Part shown: piece by piece, positions 24,781-33,264 of the stretch | Position numbering within the stretch: position 1 is the first letter of the stretch | Layout: every line of letters starts with the position of its first letter | NCBI GenBank assembly: GCA_934254925.1 | Contig: CAKQMD010000012.1 | Location: forward strand, 1-47,959 | Length of the DNA: 47,959 nucleotides | Direction of reading: 5' to 3' | From: an uncultured Alphaproteobacteria bacterium | Lineage (GTDB): Bacteria; Pseudomonadota; Alphaproteobacteria; RF32; CAG-239 | Notes under the pieces: model-generated | What the model saw: only the letters and a program-made list of their open reading frames with translations | What the model was told of the DNA's origin: nothing | The model's database searches: none | Translations under genes and position numbers: made by a program

Positions 24781-26022
24781 ATGAACAGGCGTGAATTTTT
24801 AATGTCAACCTTGGCGGCATTTGCTCTTTCCGCTTTGCCGAAACTGACTTTTGCCGAAGCGATTCCGGTTTCTGATGCCGTCAAAAGCAAAGTTACCCCA
24901 AACAACAAGCTTGGATTCGGCTTTATGCGGCTGCCGCTGAAAGATCCGCAAGACCAAACCTCAATAGATTACGAAACCCTCAATAAAATGGTTGATACCT
25001 TTCTGGAGCGCGGTTTTACTTATTTTGACACCGCTTGGATGTATATGGGCTACGAGAGCGAAGTCGCTTTGCGCAAGTCGCTGGTAGAGCGCCATCCACG
25101 GAACAAATTTACCGTTGCCAGCAAAATGCCGGTCGGTTATCTGAAAAGCGAAGAAGACAAAGAAAACATTTTCAACAAACAGCTGGAGAAAACCGGCTTG
25201 GACTATTTCGACTACTATCTGGTGCACAATATTAATGCCAATACCATTGACAATGTCAAAAAATATAAAATATTCAAGTTTCTTTCCGACAAGAAAAAAG
25301 AGGGAAAAATCAAGAACCTTGGTTTTTCTTTCCATGATACGCCGGAACTTTTGGAAGAGGTTTTGAAAGAACATCATAATGAGGTGGACTTTGTTCAGCT
25401 GCAAATCAACTATATTGACTGGGACAATGCGCATATTCAGTCACGTAAATGTTATGAAATCGCCCAGAAGTACAATAAGCCGGTCGTGGTTATGGAACCG
25501 GTCAAGGGCGGCAGTCTGGCTATGGTTCCTCCGGCCGTGGAAAAGATATTTAAGGATGCCGAGCCTAATATGTCGGTTGCTTCCTGGGCCGTTCGCTATG
25601 CCGCTTCGCTGCCCGGCGTTATGATGGTCTTGAGCGGCATGAGCAATATGGAACAGCTTGAGGACAACACGTCTTATATGCAGAAATTTAAACCGTTGGA
25701 CGACAAGGAAATCAAAATTGTCGAAAATGCCGTTAAAGAACTGCATGCATCGGTTTCCATTCCCTGCACGGCCTGCAAATACTGCGTTGAGTTCTGCCCG
25801 ATGAAAATCGCCATTCCCGATTGCTTCGCCTTGTATAATGCCGAAAAGCAGGAGCGTTCGGACAAGCCCTTTAATGCGCAGAGAGTTTATTATGACAATC
25901 TGGTCAAATCGCACGGCAAGGCCTCGTCCTGCATCGGTTGCAGAATGTGTGAAAAGCATTGTCCGCAACATATCGAAATCAGCAAATGGATGAAAGAAGT
26001 CGCCAAAACCTTTGAGGCGTAA
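24781..26022 (+). CDS. Tat-signal aldo/keto reductase with C-terminal ferredoxin domain
   Basis: The 413-residue product begins MNRREFLMSTLAAFALSALP, a Tat signal. Residues about 40-315 are an aldo/keto reductase barrel: GFGFMRLPL, FDTAWMYMGYESE (Asp and Tyr of the tetrad), FTVASKMP (Lys), YYLVHNI (His). The C-terminus has two cluster-binding sets: CTACKYCVEFCP near 327 and CIGCRMCEKHCP near 383. It probably receives electrons from a membrane donor and reduces a carbonyl-type compound in the periplasm. The substrate is unknown. AGGAG precedes the ATG. Cofactors folded in the cytoplasm fit Tat export. Confidence 0.92.
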   Translation: MNRREFLMSTLAAFALSALPKLTFAEAIPVSDAVKSKVTPNNKLGFGFMRLPLKDPQDQTSIDYETLNKMVDTFLERGFTYFDTAWMYMGYESEVALRKSLVERHPRNKFTVASKMPVGYLKSEEDKENIFNKQLEKTGLDYFDYYLVHNINANTIDNVKKYKIFKFLSDKKKEGKIKNLGFSFHDTPELLEEVLKEHHNEVDFVQLQINYIDWDNAHIQSRKCYEIAQKYNKPVVVMEPVKGGSLAMVPPAVEKIFKDAEPNMSVASWAVRYAASLPGVMMVLSGMSNMEQLEDNTSYMQKFKPLDDKEIKIVENAVKELHASVSIPCTACKYCVEFCPMKIAIPDCFALYNAEKQERSDKPFNAQRVYYDNLVKSHGKASSCIGCRMCEKHCPQHIEISKWMKEVAKTFEA

Positions 26023-26025
26023 TTA

Positions 26026-26188
26026 ATGACAACAGGATGTTTTGAAAATTTGGACTTTGCCAAGCTGAACATGAGCCGGCAAAGACCTACCGGAAACGGT
26101 TGATTGCGTCGGCAAAACGATTACAGATTGTAAGCAATTAAGCTCTCTTTAACGAGGGCTTAATTTCAGTTTTTGAGGAAAGAAGACT
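26026..26188 (+). other. Intergenic, short orphan frame and hairpin
   Basis: An ATG at 26026, just after the reductase stop, opens only 25 codons (ending SRQRPTGNG), without a ribosome site; it may be a gene remnant. At about 26137-26166 a stem AATTAAGC with GCTTAATT could attenuate the downstream genes, though no long T-run follows. Otherwise nothing is seen. Confidence 0.3.
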
Positions 26189-27463
26189 ATGAATAAAAAA
26201 TATCGTTATCTGAGAGGCTCAATTGTCGTGGTTGTCGGCATTTTATCGGTTTTGGCATTTATGGGGCCGTTTTATCCGCTGCAGGTTTTTGATGTTCAGC
26301 TGATGGCTTTGCTGCAACGAGCTTTGGTCGACCTTTCTTTGTTTGTCGGCATCTTATTGGCCGGATTGCTGATTGTTACTTTTCTTTTCGGACGAATTTA
26401 TTGCTCCACGCTATGTCCGCTCGGTTTGTATCAGGAGTTTTTGATGTTGCTGTTTCGCCGCAAAGTTTCGCTTCAAAAAAACAAGCCTTATAAATATTTC
26501 CTGGTCGCGATTGTCTTTGGCACTCTTGTCGGCGGCACGGCTTGTCTGGTGCGCCTCATTGATCCCTATACCCTGTTTGGCTCGGCATTCAGCGGTGCTT
26601 GGTTGGGATTGTCCGTCTTGGCCGTTCTGACGGTTTTGGTTTGGTTTAAGGGGCGGCTGTTCTGTACCAACGTCTGTCCGGTCGGCGTGCTCCTCGGCCT
26701 TATGTCCAAACATGCGGTTAACAAGATTTATATTGAAAACGACAAATGCGTCTCCTGCGGTCTTTGTGCGGCCAAATGCCCGACCGGCAGTATCGATTTT
26801 AAAAACAAAACTGTTGACAACGAAACCTGTATCAAATGCTTCAAATGTATGGGCGTTTGCCGTCGCAGCGGGATTCGTTATGGCCGAAAACCCGAAGCGC
26901 CGGTGCCGTTTAACCCGAACCGCAGACGTTTGTTGGTCGGCGGTGCGGTTATCGCCGTTTTTGCCTTGGCGGTTAAAAGCGGAATTGATCTTGGCAAAAC
27001 CGTTGCCGCCAAGATCAAAAAAGTCATCGTGCCTGCCGGCGCCGGAAATGCCGAAGAATTCGCCAACCGCTGTCTGAATTGTAATCTCTGTGTGCAAAGC
27101 TGTCCGATGAAAATCCTTAAAAAAGCGAACGGGGATTATCCGGCGGTTCATATTGACTATAAGGATAGTTTTTGCGATTATAATTGCAACAAATGTTCGC
27201 AAGTCTGCCCGTCTGGTGCTATCAAGCGGCTAGCGTTGGCCGAAAAACAAAAAACGCAAATCGGTCTGGCGATCATTGACGAACAAACTTGCATTAAGTG
27301 CGGCCTTTGCGTCATGAAATGCCCGCGTGAGGCCATCAAGAGGGAAGACAGCGATTTCCCGCTCGTTAATGCAAACGAATGTATCGGCTGCGGCGCTTGT
27401 GCAAACGGCTGTCCCGTTAAAGCAATAAGCATAATCCCGATTGAAAAACAGAAAATTTTGTAA
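26189..27463 (+). CDS. NapH-NapG-like membrane ferredoxin fusion
   Basis: The 424-residue product starts with a NapH/YccM-like part: four to five membrane segments, the paired motifs CSTLCPLG and CTNVCPVG, then CVSCGLCAAKCPTG and CIKCFKCMGVC. At about 247 the sequence NRRRLLVGG, a twin-Arg stretch with a membrane helix, begins a NapG-like half. That half has four more sets: CLNCNLCVQSCP, CDYNCNKCSQVCP, CIKCGLCVMKCP and CIGCGACANGCP. About six [4Fe-4S] clusters are expected. In nitrate reductase systems NapG and NapH are separate and carry quinol electrons outward. Here the fusion probably feeds the two Tat substrates upstream. GAGGAAAG precedes the ATG. Confidence 0.88.
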   Translation: MNKKYRYLRGSIVVVVGILSVLAFMGPFYPLQVFDVQLMALLQRALVDLSLFVGILLAGLLIVTFLFGRIYCSTLCPLGLYQEFLMLLFRRKVSLQKNKPYKYFLVAIVFGTLVGGTACLVRLIDPYTLFGSAFSGAWLGLSVLAVLTVLVWFKGRLFCTNVCPVGVLLGLMSKHAVNKIYIENDKCVSCGLCAAKCPTGSIDFKNKTVDNETCIKCFKCMGVCRRSGIRYGRKPEAPVPFNPNRRRLLVGGAVIAVFALAVKSGIDLGKTVAAKIKKVIVPAGAGNAEEFANRCLNCNLCVQSCPMKILKKANGDYPAVHIDYKDSFCDYNCNKCSQVCPSGAIKRLALAEKQKTQIGLAIIDEQTCIKCGLCVMKCPREAIKREDSDFPLVNANECIGCGACANGCPVKAISIIPIEKQKIL

Positions 27464-27475
27464 AGGAGAAAAGAC

Positions 27476-27685
27476 ATGTCATTAGGATTAACCGAAATTG
27501 CCCTGATTTTAGTCGTCGTTTTGGTCTTGTTCGGCGGCAAACGCATTCCCGAACTGGCCAAAGCCCTTGGCAAAGCGCAGTATGAATACAAAAAAGCCAA
27601 AGAAATGCTGCAAAATGAAGCGCAGGATTTGAAAGATACGGTTGAAAAGGCCGCCAAGGAAGAAGAAAAAAAGACTAAAGAATAA
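27476..27685 (+). CDS. tatA: Twin-arginine translocase subunit TatA
   Basis: Pore-forming Tat component, 69 residues. One N-terminal membrane helix (LTEIALILVVVLVLFGG), then the conserved FGGKRIPELAKALGKA hinge and amphipathic helix, then a charged tail rich in Glu and Lys. TatA and TatB look alike at this size; with no second small subunit nearby, it probably serves both roles as in minimal TatAC systems. AAAGGAG precedes the ATG. It lies 12 nt after the ferredoxin gene and 2 nt before tatC. Confidence 0.93.
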   Translation: MSLGLTEIALILVVVLVLFGGKRIPELAKALGKAQYEYKKAKEMLQNEAQDLKDTVEKAAKEEEKKTKE

Positions 27686-27687
27686 CT

Positions 27688-28392
27688 ATGGAAGAACAAG
27701 AAGAAAGTCTGGTTCAGCACCTTGAGGCTTTACGCTCTGTGTTGATAAAGTGTTTTGTGGCTCTTGGGATCGGGCTCGTTCCGATGTTCTTGGTCGCACC
27801 TTTTTGCATGAGCGGACTGATAAAGGTCATCATCGGCGGCAATGAGGTGGCGCTGAATTACTTCTCGCCGATGGAAGTGTTTATTCTGCAAATCAAAATT
27901 GCGGTAGTGCTGGACTTGCTGGTATGTTTTCCTTATATTGCCAGGCAAATATGGAAATTTTTGTTGCCTGCCTTGTATGAGAACGAAAGAAAATTTGTCA
28001 AGTCGATTGTCCTGACCTCTTCAAGCCTGTTTGTCGTCGGCGTTTTATTTTGCATCTTTTTTATTTTGCCGCTGATTATTAATTTCGGTATCAGTTTTGC
28101 AACTTCGGACATTAAGGCGGTGTTCGGCATTTCAAACATTGTCGGCCTGGCTTTGACGTTGTCGATTATTTTCGGCCTAATGTTTCAGTTTCCCTTGATA
28201 ACTTACTCGCTCATTCGCTCCGGTATTGCCTCTTATGATGGCATAAAAAGTAAAAGGCCGTATATTTTTGTAGGAATCTTAATTATTGCCGGAATTCTTA
28301 CGCCGCCGGATATCGTCAGTCAGCTGATGTTGACCGTGCCGACTTATCTGCTGTTTGAAGCAGGACTGTTTGCGGCAAAAAGATATAAATAA
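27688..28392 (+). CDS. tatC: Twin-arginine translocase subunit TatC
   Basis: Signal-recognising Tat component, 234 residues with six predicted membrane helices. Conserved parts: the N-terminal LVQHLEALRSVLIK, FSPMEVFILQIKIAV, PYIARQIWKFLLPALYENER, and the C-terminal GILTPPDIVSQLMLTVP. It is translated from an ATG 2 nt after tatA. It ends the operon whose first two genes encode Tat-signal proteins, so its natural clients are probably encoded beside it. Whether the genome has a second Tat system is not known from this window. Confidence 0.95.
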   Translation: MEEQEESLVQHLEALRSVLIKCFVALGIGLVPMFLVAPFCMSGLIKVIIGGNEVALNYFSPMEVFILQIKIAVVLDLLVCFPYIARQIWKFLLPALYENERKFVKSIVLTSSSLFVVGVLFCIFFILPLIINFGISFATSDIKAVFGISNIVGLALTLSIIFGLMFQFPLITYSLIRSGIASYDGIKSKRPYIFVGILIIAGILTPPDIVSQLMLTVPTYLLFEAGLFAAKRYK

Positions 28393-28936
28393 CGCCTCCC
28401 CGGCACAACTCCGTCAGAATTAGCCAAAACAGAAGAAGCAAACCGTTTTCTAAATTCCATGATATGGCTTATACTAAACAACTGGCTCTGTTACCTTTAA
28501 ATGTTCAGGCCGTTTCCTATGATTATGAATTCGAGGATGCCAAAGTGCAAAAAATTTGGAATACAGCGTCAAAATGGAAAAGAAATGTTGAGAAAAAATA
28601 TAGTACATACGAAGCAAATACCGGTTCATAAATCTGGCAGAATTCAAGGTCGGCGATTTTATTTAATTAATTGTTGCAACCGGTTACCTCTATGTTATTG
28701 GACGGCGTATCATTAATAGGGGATAATAAATACTTTAATTAAATGATTTGGAAATGAAGAAATTGAGAAGAATTGTGGTCTGAATGTCTTAATTTTTATA
28801 CTGGTTAAGAACATACAAAACTTTGATAATGGAACCGCACATCAATCGCTATCCTCAGATCACTAATCCAGATACCCTAGAAGATCTGGAATACATTGTT
28901 AATATCGAAAACCTTAATACAGAGAAGGAAAATATA
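28393..28936. other. AT-rich stretch with two doubtful small ORFs
   Basis: No convincing gene. Two plus-strand frames look protein-like but lack ribosome sites: 28464-28631 (55 residues, starting MAYTKQLALLPLNVQ) and 28829-28978 (49 residues, starting MEPHINRYPQITNP, which overlaps the next gene on the other strand). They may be remnants of transferred genes. No terminator is obvious after tatC. Composition is AT-rich by eye compared with the Tat operon. Confidence 0.3.
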
Positions 28937-29260
28937 TTATATGCCTCTTATTCTTTTATTTTTTATCTGCGCCAATAATTCAAGGGGTTTTATAGGCTCA
29001 GGAATAGGAGTATTTCTCATAATGATGCCAAATTCCTTTTTTAGTGAAGCCAAAATATCTTCAATTTTACGATTGGGAAACATTTTCCGTTGATCTGCAA
29101 TCCAATTCTTAGGGGCTGTAAATTTAACAGCTATTTCACCTTTTTCATCACGGTTTAAAAGGGTAAACTTAACACCGCTTTGATGCAGCGCTTCAAGCTT
29201 TTCATAATTGATTTGCCAATTTTCATAAAATTTTGGCTGTTCATCCAGGGAATTACTCAT
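28937..29260 (-). CDS. Unknown small protein
   Basis: A 107-residue protein, highly charged, with no signal peptide, membrane helix or named motif. It has mixed helix and strand and a segment APKNWIADQRKMFPNRKIED. A strong AAGGAGG 5 nt before the ATG supports translation. It is divergent from the unknown 420-residue gene to the right, and both are AT-rich, so they may belong to the same acquired segment. Its last 42 nt overlap a weak plus-strand frame. Confidence 0.6.
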   Translation of the reverse strand: MSNSLDEQPKFYENWQINYEKLEALHQSGVKFTLLNRDEKGEIAVKFTAPKNWIADQRKMFPNRKIEDILASLKKEFGIIMRNTPIPEPIKPLELLAQIKNKRIRGI

Positions 29261-29376
29261 TACAACCTCCTTCTTATATACCTAATATATCTTTAGTTGT
29301 TAGTCAATATAGTTCTTGCCAAGAAGAATATGTTATAATATTCTAATTATAGTTGTCTTGTTATAAAGAGAAAAAT

Positions 29377-30639
29377 ATGAGCCAAGAATCTTTTGTAAAA
29401 AATGCGGCAGAAGGATTGTCAGAACCCGTTGCCATATTTATGGGAGTATCTTCACGGCAAAATCCTAGGCTAAATTTAGTTGATGATGAAATAAATGCAC
29501 TTGTTACAGGTTTTGAAAAATATGGTATTAAGGCTACTCGTTTTGATGCCAAACAAGCAAAAGAAACATCGAGGTTGGTTGTAAGTGAGACGGGAATTAG
29601 AACGCCTTTTGTCCCAGCTGCTGAATTTGCAGATACTGTAAATCTCATTAATAGTATTATAAGCGAAATTCCGCCCGTAGAAGGGCATAAATTAAAACAA
29701 CATGGGTTTGCCCATCCGGTAACGATTAGCCAAATGATGGATCCTGTGAGAGAAAATGAAACGGAAAGATATTCTTTTGTATATGGTGTCAAAGCTAATC
29801 CGGATCCGCAAAAAGCAGAAGACATTATGCAAAAACATGGAGATAATTTTATTCAACATATGCTAGAGAAAGCAAAAGAATTACCTGATGCAAAATTAGA
29901 TGAAAGTGGACAATCTTATTACAATGGCAGCAATTTCCCTCAACCATATTTGATTGCTCCTAAAACCGAGAGTAGGGCATTAATATATGCCTGTGATGAT
30001 TATCACATTGCCTGCTATTATTGTTCTACTGAGGGATCTGAGTATGGTTTTATTAAAGAATTTGAATCAATTGAAGGAATAACGGGATATATGGACTTTG
30101 GAATCGAAAATGCAGATGGCCCGGTCGCAGGAAATGCTTATGAAGTAGCATTATACCCGGGAAACAGCCGCCTAAAGAATATAATATTGGACCTTAACGA
30201 GAATGGAGGGCATGTTTTTAAGGTTATTCCTCAAAATGATCCCGAGTGGCAGGATTTTATGGAACTGCACCGTCCTGGATATATTGCAAATGTCAATATG
30301 CTTCATAGAAGGAAAAATCAGAAAAAAGAGGCTGTTGATGGCAGGCTAAAGACGCATTCATTGATATCTCAAATGGAAGAATATGAGAAAATTAAAATAC
30401 TGGCGGAGCAGCGGGGAATATCTGTTGAAGCAATGAAAAAAAGATCTTTCCCGACGCAATGTCAATACAAGCCAAAAGCAGTTTGTACGGAAATTCAGAA
30501 TAAATCTCAAAATAACAAGGGGAAGTTATCAAAATTTATAGCTAAACTTCGTGGTTTGGGAAAAAGAGCAAATAAGACCGTAACAAAAACGGCACTGAAT
30601 ATTAGAAATATAAAAAATAAAGGGAAAACTATTGAGTAA
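29377..30639 (+). CDS. Unknown protein with basic C-terminal tail
   Basis: A 420-residue protein of no recognisable family. Residues 1-300 look globular and acidic to neutral, with SYNGSNFPQPYL-like and YACDDYHIACYYC segments. Residues about 300-345 are helical. The last 60 residues are strongly basic and helical (KFIAKLRGLGKRANKTV), which could bind nucleic acid or membrane. No signal peptide. The ATG at 29377 follows AAAGAG; the earlier TTG is unlikely. Codon use is AT-rich compared with core genes, and it lies between a gene-poor stretch and a tRNA gene, which suggests transfer. Confidence 0.65.
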   Translation: MSQESFVKNAAEGLSEPVAIFMGVSSRQNPRLNLVDDEINALVTGFEKYGIKATRFDAKQAKETSRLVVSETGIRTPFVPAAEFADTVNLINSIISEIPPVEGHKLKQHGFAHPVTISQMMDPVRENETERYSFVYGVKANPDPQKAEDIMQKHGDNFIQHMLEKAKELPDAKLDESGQSYYNGSNFPQPYLIAPKTESRALIYACDDYHIACYYCSTEGSEYGFIKEFESIEGITGYMDFGIENADGPVAGNAYEVALYPGNSRLKNIILDLNENGGHVFKVIPQNDPEWQDFMELHRPGYIANVNMLHRRKNQKKEAVDGRLKTHSLISQMEEYEKIKILAEQRGISVEAMKKRSFPTQCQYKPKAVCTEIQNKSQNNKGKLSKFIAKLRGLGKRANKTVTKTALNIRNIKNKGKTIE

Positions 30640-30881
30640 TAAAGACCTATTTTAGAGTAATGGGAAAACATTATTAATACTGATATAGGCGGAATATCTC
30701 CGCAATAGTCAAGTTGTTCGTGAAATATGATATCCAACTGCAAAAACTAAAATCACATCAGATTAGATACTGTTTGATTACAACGGAATGAGACCAATGA
30801 AAACGCGAAAATATCTGACGCCAAATGAATTCGAACGGCGATATTTTGAGAAAATCGCAGGTTAAAAACTCTATTCAAACA
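30640..30881. other. Gene-poor stretch before tRNA-Lys
   Basis: The only item seen is a 25-codon frame at 30788-30865 (two ATGs, then KTRKYLTPNEFERRYFEKIAG) without a ribosome site, possibly a remnant of a longer gene. No integrase, transposase or repeat was found. Confidence 0.3.
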
Positions 30882-30912
30882 AATAAAGCTCCGTTTTACG
30901 GAGCTTTATTTT
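30882..30912. terminator. Bidirectional terminator downstream of tRNA-Lys
   Basis: Perfect 12-bp stem AATAAAGCTCCG with CGGAGCTTTATT, loop TTTTA. A- and T-rich flanks on both sides let it act for the minus-strand tRNA-Lys and for plus-strand transcripts. Confidence 0.85.
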
Positions 30913-30961
30913 GTAGACTAAGTCTACTAAAAAGAGTCTAAAAAATCCTCTGACTTACAAT

Positions 30962-31037
30962 TGGTGAGCTCGGGCGGGTTCGAACCGCCGACCCTTTGAT
31001 TAAAAGTCAAATGCTCTACCGACTGAGCTACGAGCCC
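30962..31037 (-). tRNA. tRNA-Lys (anticodon TTT)
   Basis: A 76-nt cloverleaf read on the minus strand: acceptor GGGCTCG pairs with CGAGCTC (one G-T), D arm AGCTCAGTCGGTAGAGC, anticodon stem TTTGA/TCAAA around CTTTTAA, T arm GGCGGTTCGAACCCGCC, and an encoded CCA. Confidence 0.97.
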
Positions 31038-31195
31038 TTTTACTCAACAACGAGGCAATGTATAATTGATATTAAAATGATAGTCAATAAAAAAAACAAA
31101 ATTTTTGTATTTTTTTTATTTTGGTGTTTATTTATTAATAATTATATGTTATCATTCCCCTAAATTTCGAAGTGATTTTGACAATTGAGGTTAAA

Positions 31196-31513
31196 ATGGA
31201 GAAAGATAATTCTGAAAAAGAAGGCCGTTATGACATCCTGCAGAATGCTGATGGCGAAATTTTAATCATGATCAAACAGCGCAAAGGCGGCCCTGAAAAT
31301 CCCCGTTTTGTATATGACGGAGGTCCCCGTGCTTTGTTATATCGCAGCCGTGAAAGTGCCGTTATCCTCGATTCTATCAATGAAGGTGCGCGCAATCCCA
31401 TGAAGGCCGTGGATGAGGTCTTGATTGTGGAGATTGATACCGAACATAAGGAAGTCGCCCGCGAATATATGGCGCCGGTCCGTTTGGTCTTAAGTTTGGA
31501 CAGCGTGAAATAA
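31196..31513 (+). CDS. Unknown small protein upstream of the nuo genes
   Basis: A 105-residue protein with no signal peptide. Strand-rich: YDILQNADGEILIMIKQRKG, FVYDGGPRALLYRSRES, and a C-terminal half DEVLIVEIDTEHKEVAREY with VRLVLSLD. I recognise no family. The ATG at 31196 has GAGG 5 nt upstream; a GTG eight codons earlier is less likely. Codon use matches core genes. It occupies the place where the rest of a nuo operon might be expected, but a terminator separates it from nuoL. Confidence 0.7.
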   Translation: MEKDNSEKEGRYDILQNADGEILIMIKQRKGGPENPRFVYDGGPRALLYRSRESAVILDSINEGARNPMKAVDEVLIVEIDTEHKEVAREYMAPVRLVLSLDSVK

Positions 31514-31541
31514 GAGAAGCGACTTATACACACAATTGCTT

Positions 31542-31571
31542 AAATAAGGGCTTTAAAAGCCCTTATTTTTT
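31542..31571 (+). terminator. Terminator before nuoL
   Basis: A 13-bp stem AAATAAGGGCTTT with AAAGCCCTTATTT and minimal loop, followed by TTTT. It separates the small unknown gene from the NuoLMN genes. Confidence 0.82.
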
Positions 31572-31611
31572 GTTATATTGAGCTATCCTTAGTGTGAATA
31601 AAGGCGTTCAG

Positions 31612-33264
31612 ATGCTGATTAATGTTTTTTTGACTTCCTTTTTTGCCGGTCTCGGGGCTGTCTTTCTCTCCCGGGGGCGCTATGAACGTCTGCTTTCGTT
31701 CTTGTTGTCTTGCGGTTTTGCCTTTTTGCTGGTCAATTTTGTGGAAAATTGGGCAATCGGCGCCTCGGGAAAGTTGGCCGTTCATTGGTTTCACCGTCAA
31801 AACTTGCAGCTGGACCTCAGTTTGGCGTCGACGCTGGAATATTTTCAGTTTTTGGCGCCGTTGGTTTTGCTCTCCTTGCTGTTGATGCTGGTGAACAGTT
31901 TTTATAAAAAGGAACCCGCCAGTCTGGAGCTAAACGGAATTTTGCTGTTGAATCTGGCCTGTTATGTTCTGCTTGTCGCCAGTGAGGAGACGATACAGCT
32001 GCTCATTGCCTCTAGCGCGATAACGGTGACCGGCTTCTATATTGCCGATAATCTGGAGGCCAAGAAAAAATATGTGTTTTACAATCTGTTGGCGGATGTC
32101 GGGCTGCTGACGGTTTTTGCCGTCATCTACGGTCAAGGTAAGATTCTTTCTTTGCATGACTTGGGAGAATATCGCGAAGGCTCGGTTCTGGTGTCTTTTC
32201 TGTTGGTAGCGGCGGTAATGATCAAATCCGGCTTATTCATGTTTCAAAATCAGCTGCTTGATTTGAGCGTACTTAATTTCAATCGCTTGATGATGATGTC
32301 TTTTCTCTCGGCGCCGGTTGCCGGAATCATAGTCTTGCTTAAAACCTTTGCGCTTCTGGAGCTTCATCCTTATCTTGTCGTCATGGTAGAAGTTGTAGCA
32401 TTTGCCAGCCTTTTGTGGGGTTTTTGCGGCGCAATGGTGATTGACAGCCTTAAAGAGAAGTCTCTTTATCTGAATATGATGGCCTATGCTTTGTGCTATT
32501 TTGTTATGATCCGCGATTATGACTTGGCCGTCAAAATGATTCCGCCGCTGCTGGTTGTCAGTTATCTGGTCGTCACGACGCTGTTTTGGATCAATGTCGC
32601 TTCTTCTAATGAAGATTATGTCTCGGCCATGGGCGGCTTTGGGAAGTCTTTGAAGCTCACCTTTTTGTTCTCGCTTTTGGTGGTCGCATGCTTGGTTATG
32701 TTTTATTTGAAGGCTTTTCGACAGATTTGGGGTTGGGAGCTGTGGACATGGTTGGCCCTGTTTCTGATTGCGATAAGCCACATTTATTGCAACATCTACC
32801 TCGGGCGCAGTGAGGCCGATGAAAAGGTTTTGGCTTTGATTCGAAATCCCGGTTTCATCTTCTGGTTTCCGCCGCTTTTGCTGACCGTTGCTTGGGTTGG
32901 TTATCTAAAATGGCTGACGCCGGCATTTTACGGCCTTATGAGTGCTTTCCTGCTCTTGTGGCTGGCAGCGCCGTTTCGCCGGCTGGATCGTTTGGCTGAA
33001 AACGAGAGCATCCAAGACAGCGATCCTTTCGCCTGGTTGTATCATTTGCTGATTTTGACGCCTCTGACGATTTTGGGACGCGTCTTGTGGCTGACGGTTG
33101 ACTTTCTGCTGATTGAGCGAACGGTTATGACGTCGCTGTCACAACTGATGCGGCTACTCGTCCGTTTGGTCGGGAGCTTGCATCGCTCTTCGCTGCCGGT
33201 GTCCGTGTTGTTGATGCTTCTCGGCGTGTTGTTAATGTTTGCAATGGTGAGGGCAGGGTCATGA
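31612..33264 (+). CDS. nuoL: Divergent NuoL-like complex I antiporter subunit
   Basis: Membrane protein of 550 residues with about 14-15 predicted helices. Assigned from position before nuoM and nuoN and from overall topology; similarity is weak. Compared from memory with E. coli NuoL, the Glu of helix 5 (LGWEGVGL), the His of helix 8 (IHAATMV) and the HAFFKA segment have no counterparts. MIKSGLFMFQNQLLD keeps the Lys of helix 7. It is shorter than usual (about 610-650), and the long C-terminal lateral helix may be reduced. The ATG at 31612 has AAAGG 7 nt upstream. nuoM overlaps its stop by 4 nt. Confidence 0.7.
   Translation: MLINVFLTSFFAGLGAVFLSRGRYERLLSFLLSCGFAFLLVNFVENWAIGASGKLAVHWFHRQNLQLDLSLASTLEYFQFLAPLVLLSLLLMLVNSFYKKEPASLELNGILLLNLACYVLLVASEETIQLLIASSAITVTGFYIADNLEAKKKYVFYNLLADVGLLTVFAVIYGQGKILSLHDLGEYREGSVLVSFLLVAAVMIKSGLFMFQNQLLDLSVLNFNRLMMMSFLSAPVAGIIVLLKTFALLELHPYLVVMVEVVAFASLLWGFCGAMVIDSLKEKSLYLNMMAYALCYFVMIRDYDLAVKMIPPLLVVSYLVVTTLFWINVASSNEDYVSAMGGFGKSLKLTFLFSLLVVACLVMFYLKAFRQIWGWELWTWLALFLIAISHIYCNIYLGRSEADEKVLALIRNPGFIFWFPPLLLTVAWVGYLKWLTPAFYGLMSAFLLLWLAAPFRRLDRLAENESIQDSDPFAWLYHLLILTPLTILGRVLWLTVDFLLIERTVMTSLSQLMRLLVRLVGSLHRSSLPVSVLLMLLGVLLMFAMVRAGS

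Noticed and set aside
28896..29093. A 65-codon plus-strand frame
   Set aside because: Antisense to the small gene at 28937, which has a near-perfect ribosome site.
28393..30961. A complete integrative element at tRNA-Lys
   Set aside because: No integrase, relaxase, phage gene or duplicated tRNA end was found; kept only as a possible eroded island.
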